From the NCBI GenBank assembly GCA_934130085.1, contig CAKOXK010000001.1, positions 248,001 through 312,000 of the forward strand: 64,000 bases of DNA, written 5' to 3'. Shown here in pieces: positions 8,864 through 17,857 of the stretch. Both the position numbers and the translations under genes were made by a program. Position 1 is the first letter of the stretch, and every line of letters begins with the position of its first letter. Source of the stretch: an uncultured Clostridia bacterium (GTDB taxonomy: Bacteria; Bacillota; Clostridia; TANB77; CAG-508). A model generated the notes under the pieces. The model had not been told where the DNA came from. It made no database searches and was given only the letters and a program-made list of their open reading frames with translations.

Positions 8864-9868
8864 GTGTTTGAGCAAAATTTACAAAAAGACGCAAAAGATT
8901 TAATTAAGATAAAAGTACTAGGAATAGGCGGAGGCGGAAACAACGCTGTAAATCAAATGATAAACTCTCACATCGAAGGAGCAGATTATTATCTAATAAA
9001 TACTGAAAAAGGAATTCTTGAAAGAGCAAACACAAATGGATGCAAAACTTTACAAATTGGTAGAGAAGTTGCACAAGGATTAGGCGCAGGAGCAAATCCA
9101 GAAGTTGGAGAAAAGGCTGCAAGAGAAAGCATTGAAGAAATAAACAAAATTCTAGATGGTTGTGATTTAGTGTTCTTAACAGCTGGAATGGGTGGAGGAA
9201 CAGGTACAGGAGCTATTCCTGTAATAGCAGAAGAAGCCAAAAAAAGGGGTATACTAACAGTTGCAGTTGTAACAACACCATTTAAATTTGAAGGAAAACT
9301 TAGAGGAGCAAGAGCAAACCTTGGAATTCAAAAATTAAAAGGAAATGTAAACTCTTTGATAGTAATATCAAATGATAAATTACTAGCCAATACAGATTCT
9401 GATGTATCAATATTAAATGCATTCAAATTAACTGATGATATTTTAAGACAAGCAATAGAATCAATAACAGATTTAATATACTCAGTAGGAACAATAAATG
9501 TTGACTTTGCAGATGTAAAAACAGTACTAAGTTATGAAGGATTTGCTTATATGGGAATTGGTTCTGATGAAGGACTAAACAAGATAGAAAGTGCTACAAA
9601 GAAGGCATTAGAAAATCCATTAACAGAAAGAAAAATAAGCAAGGCTAAAGGCGTTATATTTAACATTAAAGGTAGTGAAGATATTGGCCTTGATGATATA
9701 AACAGAAGTGCCGAAATAATAGCTGAAAAGGTAAGCCCTGATGCAAATATAATTTTTGGAACTGTAATTGATGAAGATTTAGATGACAAAGTAGTTGTAA
9801 CTGTAGTAGCAACAGGAGTTGAAGAAGAAGAAAAAGAAGGAAACAAAAATGACAATAAAAGATTTTAA
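8864..9868 (+). CDS. ftsZ: Cell division GTPase FtsZ, short C terminus
   Basis: A 334-residue tubulin homologue that forms the Z-ring. It starts with GTG after AAAAGG. The nucleotide-binding turn GIGGGGNNAVN (20-30), tubulin signature GMGGGTGTG (108-116), RGARANLG and synergy loop NVDFADV are intact, so GTP binding and polymerisation are expected. After the globular domain it has only ~15 charged residues (EEEEKEGNKN). The usual flexible linker and the conserved C-terminal peptide that binds FtsA/SepF are missing. It lies outside any division cluster, behind aspS. It may be a second paralogue or the main FtsZ of a divergent lineage. Confidence 0.93.
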   Translation: MFEQNLQKDAKDLIKIKVLGIGGGGNNAVNQMINSHIEGADYYLINTEKGILERANTNGCKTLQIGREVAQGLGAGANPEVGEKAARESIEEINKILDGCDLVFLTAGMGGGTGTGAIPVIAEEAKKRGILTVAVVTTPFKFEGKLRGARANLGIQKLKGNVNSLIVISNDKLLANTDSDVSILNAFKLTDDILRQAIESITDLIYSVGTINVDFADVKTVLSYEGFAYMGIGSDEGLNKIESATKKALENPLTERKISKAKGVIFNIKGSEDIGLDDINRSAEIIAEKVSPDANIIFGTVIDEDLDDKVVVTVVATGVEEEEKEGNKNDNKRF

Positions 9869-10010
9869 TTTGTTAGAAATAGATGTATATGATAATGATA
9901 AATTAATTTATAACGGAATGTGCGAAAATGCTCCAGAAGAGCTAAAGCAAAAACAAATTAAAATAGATGGCAACGATGGGAAGAAGCTAATAATTAGAAT
10001 TGTTGAATAA
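9849..10010 (+). CDS. Small protein overlapping the ftsZ end
   Basis: 53 residues, not recognised. ATG 9849 lies 20 nt inside ftsZ in another frame, with AAGGA about 8 nt upstream, so translation is probably coupled to ftsZ. It is acidic and mixed polar (LLEIDVYDNDKLIYNG), without a membrane segment or signal peptide. A terminator follows at 10030, making it the last gene of the aspS-ftsZ unit. The reading frame also extends upstream to 9819 inside ftsZ, but that start has no ribosome site. A role linked to division is only a guess from position. Confidence 0.6.
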   Translation: MTIKDFNLLEIDVYDNDKLIYNGMCENAPEELKQKQIKIDGNDGKKLIIRIVE

Positions 10011-10029
10011 GTTTAAATATTACAAAATG

Positions 10030-10060
10030 CCGATACACGAAAGTGTGTTGGTGTTTTTTT
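10030..10060 (+). terminator. Terminator of the aspS-ftsZ operon
   Basis: CCGATACAC pairs with GTGTGTTGG (three G-U pairs) around GAAA, followed by GTTTTTTT. Confidence 0.75.
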
Positions 10061-10160
10061 ATGCCTTGTTCGTTTCTTTCTTCGTTAGTTAAAAACAACT
10101 TTCGGAAGAAAGAACCATTTGCGAATAGCTTGATCGCTAACGCGGCATTTCAAACAATAC
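10061..10160. repeat. Palindromic intergenic element, copy 1
   Basis: Runs from ATGCCTTG to GCGGCATTTCAAACAATA. It contains the inner hairpin CTTCGTTAGTT...AACTTTCGGAAG. The left terminal inverted repeat is lost into the ftsZ terminator. It is tandem with copy 2. Confidence 0.75.
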
Positions 10161-10176
10161 ATTTTTATAATTACAA

Positions 10177-10313
10177 AAATTTAATCTTATATTGTTTTTC
10201 AATGCCTTGTTCGTTTCTTTCTTCGTTAGTTAAAAACAACTGTCGGAAGAAAGAAACATTCGCGCTTCGCTTAATCGCTAACGCGGCATTTCAAACAATA
10301 TAAGATTAAATTT
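10177..10313. repeat. Palindromic intergenic element, copy 2 (complete)
   Basis: 137 bp with terminal inverted repeats AAATTTAATCTTATATTGTT and its complement. The inner hairpin arms GTTTCTTTCTTC and GAAGAAAGAAAC are perfect. The right part contains the TCGCGCTTCGCTTAATCGC motif shared by other copies. It looks like a MITE or other mobile palindrome. Confidence 0.85.
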
Positions 10314-10373
10314 TTGCATAAATAATTGATATGGACATATATTTAACTGAAGGAACTGAAAGGAGATCTCTTG

Positions 10374-11387
10374 ATGGATAATTTGAGTGAGGAAGAGAGA
10401 TTAAGAAGGGCTGAAGAGGTTGCTTATAGGAGACAAAATAGGATTCCCGTTGATGAAATTACTACGCATGAAAGTCAAGATAGAAAGTTAACTAGGTTTG
10501 GGAAGTTTTCACTACAAATTATAGTTAGCATTTGCCTTTTCGGTGCTGTATATTTTGTGAATGAAAGATATAGTTTTGCATTAGATAAAATAAAGCCAGT
10601 TATGAATGATGATACTGATTTTGTAAAGGTGTATCAAACTATAAATGGTGTTTTTAAAAATATAGCGGATGATTATGCTGTCAATGCCGAAACTAATGAT
10701 AAGCAAAATAGTTTATCAGGAGAAAAGAATTCAGGGGTCATAAATGAGAATATAAGCGATAATAAAGCTTCAATAGATAATAAAAATTCAGCAGATAATA
10801 AAATTTCAGTTGAAGAAATTAATTCTAATGGAAGTAATTTATTAAATGATAAGAATAATTTAGATAAGAATCAAATTCAAAATAATGATGATTTATCAAA
10901 TAAAGATTCTAATGAAAACAATGATGGAGATACGAAAAATAGTAGTGGTAATAATGAGAATGAGTCGAGCAATCAGCAAGATGATGTAAAGTACATAAAA
11001 AGTAATTTTAGCTTTATAAAGCCGGTGGAAGGGACTATTTCATCAAGATTTGGTGAAAGAGAGGCGACTGAGGTTGTATCTGCAAATCACCAAGGAATAG
11101 ACATAGCAGTAAATACAGGAACAGATGTAAAAGCATCGATGAAAGGAAAGGTAAAAGAGGTTTCAATATATGGTGATTATGGAACTCATATAATAATAGA
11201 AAATGAAGATGTTATTACTTTATATGCACATTTGAGTGAAGCTTTGGTGAGTGAAGGGGAAGAAATAGAACAAGGAAGAGTAATAGCAAAGACTGGTTCA
11301 ACAGGAAAGTCAACTGGTCCGCATCTGCATTTTGAAATAAGAAGAAATAATGTAGCAGTTAACCCACAGGACATATTGGAGTTTTAA
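10374..11387 (+). CDS. spoIVFA: M23 (LytM) membrane protein, SpoIVFA-like
   Basis: 337 residues: a cytoplasmic N-terminal ~40, one membrane helix (~43-62), a long Asn/Asp/Ser-rich linker (~100-215) and a C-terminal M23 domain (~225-337). The M23 metal motifs look intact (HQGID and HLHFEI). The next gene is the M50 protease SpoIVFB, and the pair is the Bacillus spoIVF arrangement, in which SpoIVFA anchors and inhibits SpoIVFB in the outer forespore membrane. ATG 10374 is chosen over TTG 10371 because AAAGGAG is 8 nt upstream. It could instead be a stand-alone endopeptidase or SpoIIQ-like protein; the neighbour decides. Confidence 0.75.
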   Translation: MDNLSEEERLRRAEEVAYRRQNRIPVDEITTHESQDRKLTRFGKFSLQIIVSICLFGAVYFVNERYSFALDKIKPVMNDDTDFVKVYQTINGVFKNIADDYAVNAETNDKQNSLSGEKNSGVINENISDNKASIDNKNSADNKISVEEINSNGSNLLNDKNNLDKNQIQNNDDLSNKDSNENNDGDTKNSSGNNENESSNQQDDVKYIKSNFSFIKPVEGTISSRFGEREATEVVSANHQGIDIAVNTGTDVKASMKGKVKEVSIYGDYGTHIIIENEDVITLYAHLSEALVSEGEEIEQGRVIAKTGSTGKSTGPHLHFEIRRNNVAVNPQDILEF

Positions 11388-11417
11388 AAAATAAAATTTG
11401 AAGAAGCGGAGAATAGA

Positions 11418-12206
11418 ATGTATATAAAACTAGACTTAAAAATTTTTTTATTTGGTCTTATTTTTTTAGCAACAAATAGCCTAAAATTATATGCTATTTT
11501 AATGTTATTTGCTATATTGCACGAATTTGCCCATTTAATTATGGGAGTAATATTAGGATTTAAGCCAGATTCTATATCAATTATGCCGTATGGACTTAAA
11601 CTTAATTTCAAAGTAAATTGTATGGAATACAATAAAAAGATTGAAAAGGGAAATGTTATATCAATAAAAAAGATTCTGATAGCATTAGCAGGACCTTTCG
11701 CAAATTTAATATATGCATTTATTTGCTATGTACTAATTGAAATGGTAAATAATTGTGAAGTAAATGGCGTAGTAGTTACCAAGACAATGAATGAGTTTTT
11801 TCGAGCAGTTTGCAATATAATAACAAAAGAAAATCTGGAGCAAATTTTATACTGCAACTTACTAATAATGCTATTTAATATGATACCTATATATCCGTTA
11901 GATGGGGCTAAAATACTAAAAGAATTATTGCATATAAAATATGGGTTGAGGAAAAGCATGGAAATAATACAAGATATATCATGGATATCAATATCAGTAA
12001 TAACAGCAACAGTAAGTATAATGATCTTATACTTTAAAAACTTAAACTTATTATTAGCACTAATATACTTATGGATAATGGCGTTAAAATACGAAAAACA
12101 GTTTGAAATAAAGGAACGAATATACAAAGTATTAGAAAAAGATAAAACTGAAGCAATTGGTAAAATAAAACAAAAAAATACAAGAGAAGTATTGCAAAAA
12201 CAATAA
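11418..12206 (+). CDS. spoIVFB: M50 intramembrane metalloprotease, SpoIVFB-like
   Basis: A 262-residue site-2-protease family member with about six hydrophobic helices. The zinc motif HEFAH is at 35-39 in the first long helix region and the second motif NMIPIYPLDG at ~155-164 supplies the Asp ligand. In Bacillus it cleaves pro-sigmaK in the mother cell. It follows the SpoIVFA-like gene after 30 nt. Length is close to Bacillus SpoIVFB (288). The CBS domain of Bacillus SpoIVFB is not evident; the tail is a K/E-rich stretch. Confidence 0.85.
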   Translation: MYIKLDLKIFLFGLIFLATNSLKLYAILMLFAILHEFAHLIMGVILGFKPDSISIMPYGLKLNFKVNCMEYNKKIEKGNVISIKKILIALAGPFANLIYAFICYVLIEMVNNCEVNGVVVTKTMNEFFRAVCNIITKENLEQILYCNLLIMLFNMIPIYPLDGAKILKELLHIKYGLRKSMEIIQDISWISISVITATVSIMILYFKNLNLLLALIYLWIMALKYEKQFEIKERIYKVLEKDKTEAIGKIKQKNTREVLQKQ

Positions 12207-12220
12207 ATGGGTGGTATAAT
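12192..12220 (+). promoter_or_regulatory. Promoter before the 12264 gene
   Basis: TTGCAA (12192-12197), 17-bp spacer, TATAAT (12215-12220). It overlaps the end of spoIVFB. Confidence 0.75.
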
Positions 12221-12263
12221 AAAAATGTGTTTTGCCTAATAAGGGAACACACAGGAGGAAAAT

Positions 12264-12653
12264 ATGATGCAAGAAACTCAAGAAAATGTTAAAGAGAGTT
12301 TTATAAAAAGTTTTTTTAATAGATTAGTTAATAGCTTAGGAGAGGCTGATGTTGATGATTCAGAAAATGTTGAATATGAGAAAACCGCTGAATTTTCTAT
12401 GCTACCAGAGAATTATAAAGCAGAGTTATTGAATGCAGAAAAATCAATAGATGAAAAAGATGTTGATTATGCTGGTGAAGTAAGAAAGATGAACAAACAT
12501 AATTTATTTGTAAAAACAAATATGCAAGATAAGATAGAAGTTAATAAAACAACAAAAAAACTTAATGAAAAAGAGAAAAAGATAGCTGATTATTATAGCC
12601 AAGATAATAAAAAAAGCAAAAAAGCAAAAGAAAAAAATGAAATTGAAAAATGA
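12264..12653 (+). CDS. Hypothetical charged protein
   Basis: 129 residues, not recognised. ATG follows an AGGAGG site and the gene has its own promoter and terminator, so it is a real monocistronic gene. The protein is cytoplasmic-looking, with a helical N-terminal segment (ESFIKSFFNRLVNSLG, 11-26), an acidic middle and a lysine-rich tail (from ~95) likely to be coiled or disordered. There is no signal peptide, cysteine or metal motif. Confidence 0.7.
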   Translation: MMQETQENVKESFIKSFFNRLVNSLGEADVDDSENVEYEKTAEFSMLPENYKAELLNAEKSIDEKDVDYAGEVRKMNKHNLFVKTNMQDKIEVNKTTKKLNEKEKKIADYYSQDNKKSKKAKEKNEIEK

Positions 12654-12666
12654 AAAGTGAATTAAA

Positions 12667-12698
12667 AAATGTAAGTATTTGGGATACTTACATTTTTT
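12667..12698 (+). terminator. Terminator of the 12264 gene
   Basis: AAATGTAAGTAT pairs with ATACTTACATTT around a short loop, followed by T's. It is strong and nearly symmetrical. Confidence 0.9.
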
Positions 12699-12821
12699 TA
12701 TATAAATTTAACTAAACTATAAATTGCAATAATAAGTGTCGCACTTTTTGTAAAAATATCAATTATAAATTTCTTACCTTTTAATATTTATGAATAGATT
12801 TATAATATGTGATTTGGCTAT

Positions 12822-14867
12822 TTATACTAAAACTGCTCTAAATCCATCAATGCTATTGCAAACATAAACTCCTGCCACTCCATTATCTATGTGTCTGAAG
12901 AAATAGAAGAATCCTGCTGCTTTACCATCTCCGAATGTTCCCCCACGTGACATAAATGGTGTTTCACCTCTCGGATAACTAGAATGACCTGAATACCATG
13001 ATGTCATTCCTGTTCCTTGTGTAGATGTTTCTTTTATTGCATCTCCATATATTTTTGTATTCGCTTCATAATTTGCTTGGCTTCTTAAGTCATCTGTGTT
13101 GGTTATGCTTGTTTCATTACTTGGGTAAACTGTTGCATATTTTGTGCTTGTTGCTCCACCTACAGTGGCGCTTGCTGCATAGCTCTTTCTTACCGCATCT
13201 CCCAGTGTGTTATAAATATACGCTGATGTTCTTTCAGCTGCTCCTCCACTTATATCATAAATTCCATAAATATTTCCTGTTGTAGATGCCCAATTTCCAC
13301 TCGTTATGCTTGAATCGTCCCACGTTTTTCCTTGATTATTATAGCCTGTAGCTGCATATACATACGTTCCATTGTTATTTGCAAAATTCTTAGTGTTTAC
13401 AGCTATATCGTTTTTTTCAATTCCATATTTACTTTTACTAAAATAGGCAACAGCTCCCCATTCACTATTTTTCATTAAATGGCTATCAGCATCACTTCCC
13501 AGTCCATATATATTCCCTGTTGTTGTAATTTTTCTACACACATTATAGGCGTCATTTATGTTGATATAATTTACTGAATAACTCGAACCTTGGAATGTTG
13601 GATATTTTATCGTGGTTTTTGTTTCACCATATATTCCATCAACATGATTTCTTGCTGATTCAGTTGCAATTTTATCTGATGTCCAAACTGTATTTTGAGT
13701 GTAATATTCTCCACAGGATACATTGTATTTACTTGCTGAAACATTTGCTTTTAGATTTGAGTCATCATCTTTTGTTGCATAAGCTGCTTCGAATTTTGCA
13801 ACCCATATTCCATATAACTCTGAATCCCATCCACCATTTCTGTAATCTATTGAACTTTCATTAGTAAATGCAGGATGAAGAGTATAGCCTGTTGTTGTGT
13901 CTATTATATCATCTTTTGTCTTACATCTTTTCGCAACATACTCTTTACCATTTTCATCGTAATAATTATTAGTTAATCCACTAACAAACACCACATCAGT
14001 TGTTTGTTCTGTTTTATTTATTTTATAAGCAAATCTTGGAATCCATACCCATATACTTCCATCTTCAGTTCTAGCATTTGCCCATTTCTTTTCTTCGTAA
14101 TTGTACCAATCAGGATCATCTTGACTAGTGGCCACAATACTTTGTTTTGTATCTCTGCTATTATTTACATATTTGATTGGTGTCATTCCCTTTTTTAATA
14201 CTGGCTCATTTACATGATTTATGTTTTTCTGAGATATCTTTGTAAAGTCTTCAGGTAACCTATAGTACACATATTGCTTTTTGCTTGCACCGCTTGTATA
14301 ATCTACACCTGCTGTATAATAAATTGTTCTACTTTTTTCATTTATTATATATACATCTGTTGTATTAAGCTCTTTTAGAGTTGTATCTATACCATAATTA
14401 TTGTCACCATAATTTAAATCAACTAAACCAATTCCGTATTCTGACAATTTTTTCTTTAACTTTCTTACATTTATTACATAGTAGTTATCATTATCATTTG
14501 GATTTTTTACAATATCTTTTGATGTTTTAGTTACATTTTTCTCACCTTGATATATGTTTAAGAATGATTTATCACCAGTATACTTCGGTCCAATTTTTGA
14601 TGTATCATCTGAATCATACACTTGTGAAATTGACTCTTTTAAGACTGTGATATCATTTTTTAACTTTGTAAATTTATCAGTTTCACTAACGGTTTTTATA
14701 TTTACAATACAAGGAATTGCAATCATCATAAGAACAACAATTGTTACAGCCATTGCAACTAGGGTAATTCCTGCTTCTTTTTTTCTTTTTTTATTCACAT
14801 AAATTACATTCTTCTTATTATTGTTGCTTTTTTCCTCTTTTATATTTTTATTTCTTTTTGAAGTCAC
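12822..14867 (-). CDS. Prepilin-like surface protein with C-type-lectin/FGE fold
   Basis: 681 residues. After a basic N terminus comes a class-III-prepilin-like segment (EAGITLVAMAVTIVV, ~32-46) in which the pilin Glu5 is replaced. A shared N-terminal domain runs to ~235, then an FGE-sulfatase/CLec domain to the end. Landmarks are WVWIPRFAYK, YGIWVAKFEAAY, HLMKNSEWGAVAYF, TTGNIYGIYDISGG, GDAIKETS, PFMSRGG and a final GFRAVLV. This is the fold of DGR variable proteins, but its 3' end does not resemble the template at 18875. The first ~560 bp are a near-identical inverted copy of the gene at 15351. Probably exported and surface-exposed; ligand unknown. Confidence 0.8.
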   Translation of the reverse strand: MTSKRNKNIKEEKSNNNKKNVIYVNKKRKKEAGITLVAMAVTIVVLMMIAIPCIVNIKTVSETDKFTKLKNDITVLKESISQVYDSDDTSKIGPKYTGDKSFLNIYQGEKNVTKTSKDIVKNPNDNDNYYVINVRKLKKKLSEYGIGLVDLNYGDNNYGIDTTLKELNTTDVYIINEKSRTIYYTAGVDYTSGASKKQYVYYRLPEDFTKISQKNINHVNEPVLKKGMTPIKYVNNSRDTKQSIVATSQDDPDWYNYEEKKWANARTEDGSIWVWIPRFAYKINKTEQTTDVVFVSGLTNNYYDENGKEYVAKRCKTKDDIIDTTTGYTLHPAFTNESSIDYRNGGWDSELYGIWVAKFEAAYATKDDDSNLKANVSASKYNVSCGEYYTQNTVWTSDKIATESARNHVDGIYGETKTTIKYPTFQGSSYSVNYININDAYNVCRKITTTGNIYGLGSDADSHLMKNSEWGAVAYFSKSKYGIEKNDIAVNTKNFANNNGTYVYAATGYNNQGKTWDDSSITSGNWASTTGNIYGIYDISGGAAERTSAYIYNTLGDAVRKSYAASATVGGATSTKYATVYPSNETSITNTDDLRSQANYEANTKIYGDAIKETSTQGTGMTSWYSGHSSYPRGETPFMSRGGTFGDGKAAGFFYFFRHIDNGVAGVYVCNSIDGFRAVLV
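14221..14780 (-). repeat. Left arm of a ~560-bp inverted duplication
   Basis: Inverted copy of 15377-15941, encoding the prepilin segment and shared domain of both divergent genes. By reading, about 197 bp in the middle (opposite 15495-15691) show no difference. Confidence 0.9.
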
Positions 14868-15045
14868 TATTTTTAACCTCCATGAAAGATTTGCATATTA
14901 TTCTTTATAAGTTATTAAGTATATTTTTATATAATTGTTGTACCTTGTTCATTCGACCAAGTGGATTCGTTTAGTTTAGTTAAATTTATATAAAAAACTC
15001 GCAAAGTATTGAAATCTCAAGCTTAATTTTATTTTTTGCTTTTTA

Positions 15046-15242
15046 ATTAAGCTTTAAGATTAATTAAAAATTGAAATTCTTGCAATTCTTACTCTCTGTA
15101 AGTAAAAGCAAAAAACATGTTTTAATTTTCTAAAGCTTTTTTCTTATTACACGTCTTTTACACTAACGCTTAAAATGTTGATTTCTCAATGGTTTTATGA
15201 TATTTAATTTTTATTAAATTTTAATTAATCTTAAAGCTTAAT
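15046..15242. repeat. 24-bp inverted repeat in the divergent intergenic region
   Basis: 15046-15069 and 15219-15242 are exact inverted copies (ATTAAGCTTTAAGATTAATT and four more bases), 149 bp apart, in the 483-bp gap between the divergent genes. The rest of the gap is A+T-rich and no convincing SigA promoter pair is seen. Confidence 0.85.
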
Positions 15243-15350
15243 AAAAAATGAAATTCATAAAATAATATTAAAAACAGTTTGCATGACTTATAATTTTAAA
15301 ATATTAAATGATGCAAAGATAACATTAAATTTGTGGAGGATTATAAATAA

Positions 15351-17591
15351 ATGATAACAAACTCTAATAGAAAAAGTGAGGCAGGTATAACGTTAGTTGC
15401 AATGGCTGTAACAATTGTTGTTCTTATGATGATTGCAATTCCCTGTATTGTAAATATAAAAACAGTTAGTGAAACTGATAAATTTACAAAGTTGAAAAAT
15501 GATATCACAGTCTTAAAAGAGTCAATTTCACAAGTGTATGATTCAGATGATACATCAAAAATTGGACCGAAGTATACTGGTGATAAATCATTCTTAAACA
15601 TATATCAAGGTGAGAAAAATGTAACTAAAACATCAAAAGATATTGTAAAAAATCCAAATGATAATGATAACTACTATGTAATAAATGTAAGTAAGTTAAA
15701 GAGAAATTTAAAATCAAAATATGGAATTGGCTTAGTTGATTTAAATTATGGTGACAATAATTATAGTATAGATACAACTCTAAAAGAGCTTAATACAACA
15801 GATGTATATATAATAAACGAAAAGAGCAGAACAATTTATTATACAGCAGGTGTAAATTACACAAGCGGTGCAAGTGGAAAACAATATGTATATTACAGAT
15901 TACCTGAAGAATTTACAAAGATATCTCAGAAAAACATAAATAAAGATGATGATGGAGCAACAGATATAGGTGATAAAACTCCAGAAAGCACAACTTACAA
16001 AAAGGTTGGAGATGTATTCATGCAAACCCCAGATTTATCAAATATGGAACCTACATCTACATACTATGTAACGTATGATGAGAATGGAAATCAAAGTATA
16101 GCAGGCAGAATTGATAGGGTAGATACTCCAGCAAATTGGTATGATTATAGTAGCAGTCAGAAAAAGTATGCAAATATAGTAACGGTAACAGGAAATCAAG
16201 TTGCGTATTGGGTATGGATACCAAGGTATTCATACATAACTAAATCGAATCAAACTGTAGATGCAAGATTTATAAGTACAACCAATGAATATAAAAAGGA
16301 AGATGGAACAACAGAAAGCTTGGCTTCGAATTATCAAGTACCAGAAGCATTCACATTTGCAAATCAGGAATTAGCAGGCTACTGGATGAGTAAATATGAA
16401 GTATCAGAGAACTCAAGTCCACAAATAGCTATAAATGCATCAGTAAATGTAATAACTATCAGCTGTGATAAAATAGAATCTGGAGATTATCAAGTATACA
16501 TAGATGGAGTATTAAAGTATACAGGAAGTTTACCTACTCAATTAACTGATTTGAAAGAAAATAAGAGATATGATGTATGCATTGTTAAAGATGGTAAAAT
16601 CTTAGCAAGAACAGATGTAAGTACAAAATCAGTTGTAGTTGATACAAGTAACTTGGATCCAGAATCAACGTATTATGTAACATTTGATGATAACGGTGAA
16701 AATATGCAAATTGGAAACAGAATTGATAAAGGTCCTGCTCCAGACGGATGGTATGATTATTCAAAGAAAAAATACGCTAATATAGTTACAATAAATAATA
16801 ATGAAGCATCATATTGGGTATGGATACCAAGATATAAATATAAGGTTGAGCCAGATATAAAGGAGCTAAGTGTTCAGCTAATCACAACGAGCGAGAAAAA
16901 TCATGAAGGTAGTTTATATAAGGTTCCAGAAGCGTTTACATTTAATGGACAAGAATTGCCAGGATATTGGATTAGTAAGTATGAGATTTCAGAATCGTCA
17001 GATGATCAGGAGCAAGTTGTTATTAATACGGATGTTCAAAAGATTACAGTATCTACAAATAATGTTACTGCAAATCAGAAGTATAAAGTTTTGGTTGACG
17101 GGGAATTAAAATACACAGGTACATTACCCCATGATGTTGAAGGTGTAAATCCTGGACAGGAATATGATATTTGTGTTATCAAAGACAATATTCCAATTGG
17201 AAGAAAGAAAGTATCAACAAAGTCGATTAAGATTGACTTATCAAATCTAGATCCAGCCAACACCTATTATGTTTATTGGGATGATGATGGAACTGAACAT
17301 AATGATACACCAATATCGAAGCCTGCACCAGCAAATTGGTATGACTATTCAAAGAAAAAATGGGCAAACATCGTTACTAAAGCAAATGGCAAGATTGCAT
17401 ATTGGGTATGGGTACCAAGATATGAATATAAAATAAATCAAAGTACGAAAAACATAGAAATTAACTTTATTTCTACAGATAAGGTTAACAACGAAAACAG
17501 CTTATATAAAGTACCGGAGGCATTTACTTTTGCAGGTGTTGAGTTACCAGGTTACTGGATGAGCAAATATGAGATATCTGAGCCTGGTTAG
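15351..17591 (+). CDS. Prepilin-like surface protein with three N-half FGE repeats
   Basis: 746 residues, ATG after GGAGG. The N-terminal ~200 residues (EAGITLVAMAVTIVV from ~10) nearly equal those of the divergent neighbour. Then come three units starting near 261, 465 and 661. Each has a WYDYS..KK.ANIVT / YWVWIPRY / VPEAFTF / LPGYWMSKYEIS block; the first two are followed by a ~100-residue beta-rich linker (YIDGVLKYTG, STKSV). Each block is the first half of the FGE domain. The second half (MKNSEWGA, TTGN, RGG) is absent and the protein stops right after the third block. That missing half is what the next gene (18101) encodes. Confidence 0.8.
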   Translation: MITNSNRKSEAGITLVAMAVTIVVLMMIAIPCIVNIKTVSETDKFTKLKNDITVLKESISQVYDSDDTSKIGPKYTGDKSFLNIYQGEKNVTKTSKDIVKNPNDNDNYYVINVSKLKRNLKSKYGIGLVDLNYGDNNYSIDTTLKELNTTDVYIINEKSRTIYYTAGVNYTSGASGKQYVYYRLPEEFTKISQKNINKDDDGATDIGDKTPESTTYKKVGDVFMQTPDLSNMEPTSTYYVTYDENGNQSIAGRIDRVDTPANWYDYSSSQKKYANIVTVTGNQVAYWVWIPRYSYITKSNQTVDARFISTTNEYKKEDGTTESLASNYQVPEAFTFANQELAGYWMSKYEVSENSSPQIAINASVNVITISCDKIESGDYQVYIDGVLKYTGSLPTQLTDLKENKRYDVCIVKDGKILARTDVSTKSVVVDTSNLDPESTYYVTFDDNGENMQIGNRIDKGPAPDGWYDYSKKKYANIVTINNNEASYWVWIPRYKYKVEPDIKELSVQLITTSEKNHEGSLYKVPEAFTFNGQELPGYWISKYEISESSDDQEQVVINTDVQKITVSTNNVTANQKYKVLVDGELKYTGTLPHDVEGVNPGQEYDICVIKDNIPIGRKKVSTKSIKIDLSNLDPANTYYVYWDDDGTEHNDTPISKPAPANWYDYSKKKWANIVTKANGKIAYWVWVPRYEYKINQSTKNIEINFISTDKVNNENSLYKVPEAFTFAGVELPGYWMSKYEISEPG
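15377..15941 (+). repeat. Right arm of the ~560-bp inverted duplication
   Basis: See the left arm at 14221-14780. One extra codon and scattered substitutions lie near both ends, while the middle ~197 bp (15495-15691) are identical by reading. Confidence 0.9.
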
Positions 17592-17656
17592 TATGTAAGG
17601 AACTGCTAACAAGTTAAGAGATAATAAATGCAAAGAAAGTAATAATAAGAGTTAAA

Positions 17657-17685
17657 GAAGAAAGGACAATTTAGTTCTTTCTTTT
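17657..17685 (+). terminator. Terminator after the 15351 gene
   Basis: AAGAAAGGAC pairs with GTTCTTTCTT around AATTTA, followed by TTTTC. Confidence 0.8.
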
Positions 17686-17730
17686 TCTACACAATGGTAA
17701 AAATGATAAATATTTCATTAACAGAAAAGA

Positions 17731-17760
17731 CTTAATATTATATTGTTTTTCAATGTCTTG
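17731..17760. repeat. Left fragment of the palindromic element
   Basis: CTTAATATTATATTGTTTTT then CAATGTCTTG matches the left end of the complete copies; the rest is missing. Confidence 0.7.
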
Positions 17761-17781
17761 CAAAATGTAAAGAAAAAATAA

Positions 17782-17809
17782 AAACACTAAACTATAATGT
17801 TTAGTGTTT
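17782..17809. terminator. Hairpin AAACACTAAAC/GTTTAGTGTTT
   Basis: Perfect 11-bp stem with a 6-nt loop. It is followed by AAAATAAAAAA, so on the + strand it lacks the T tail; it could terminate leftward transcription. Confidence 0.45.
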
Positions 17810-17857
17810 AAAATAAAAAAACAGAAAATACAGTTTATTGTTAAAAAAGATAAAAGT

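Noticed and set aside
10043..10303. Open frame of 86 codons with an internal repeat
   Set aside because: The repeat comes from two tandem palindromic elements; not a protein.
12822..12960. 3' end of the 12822 gene as a second variable repeat
   Set aside because: The protein pattern (PFMSRGG...FRAVLV) is shared with the VR, but the DNA does not align with the template at 18875; same for 33047 and 60960 genes.
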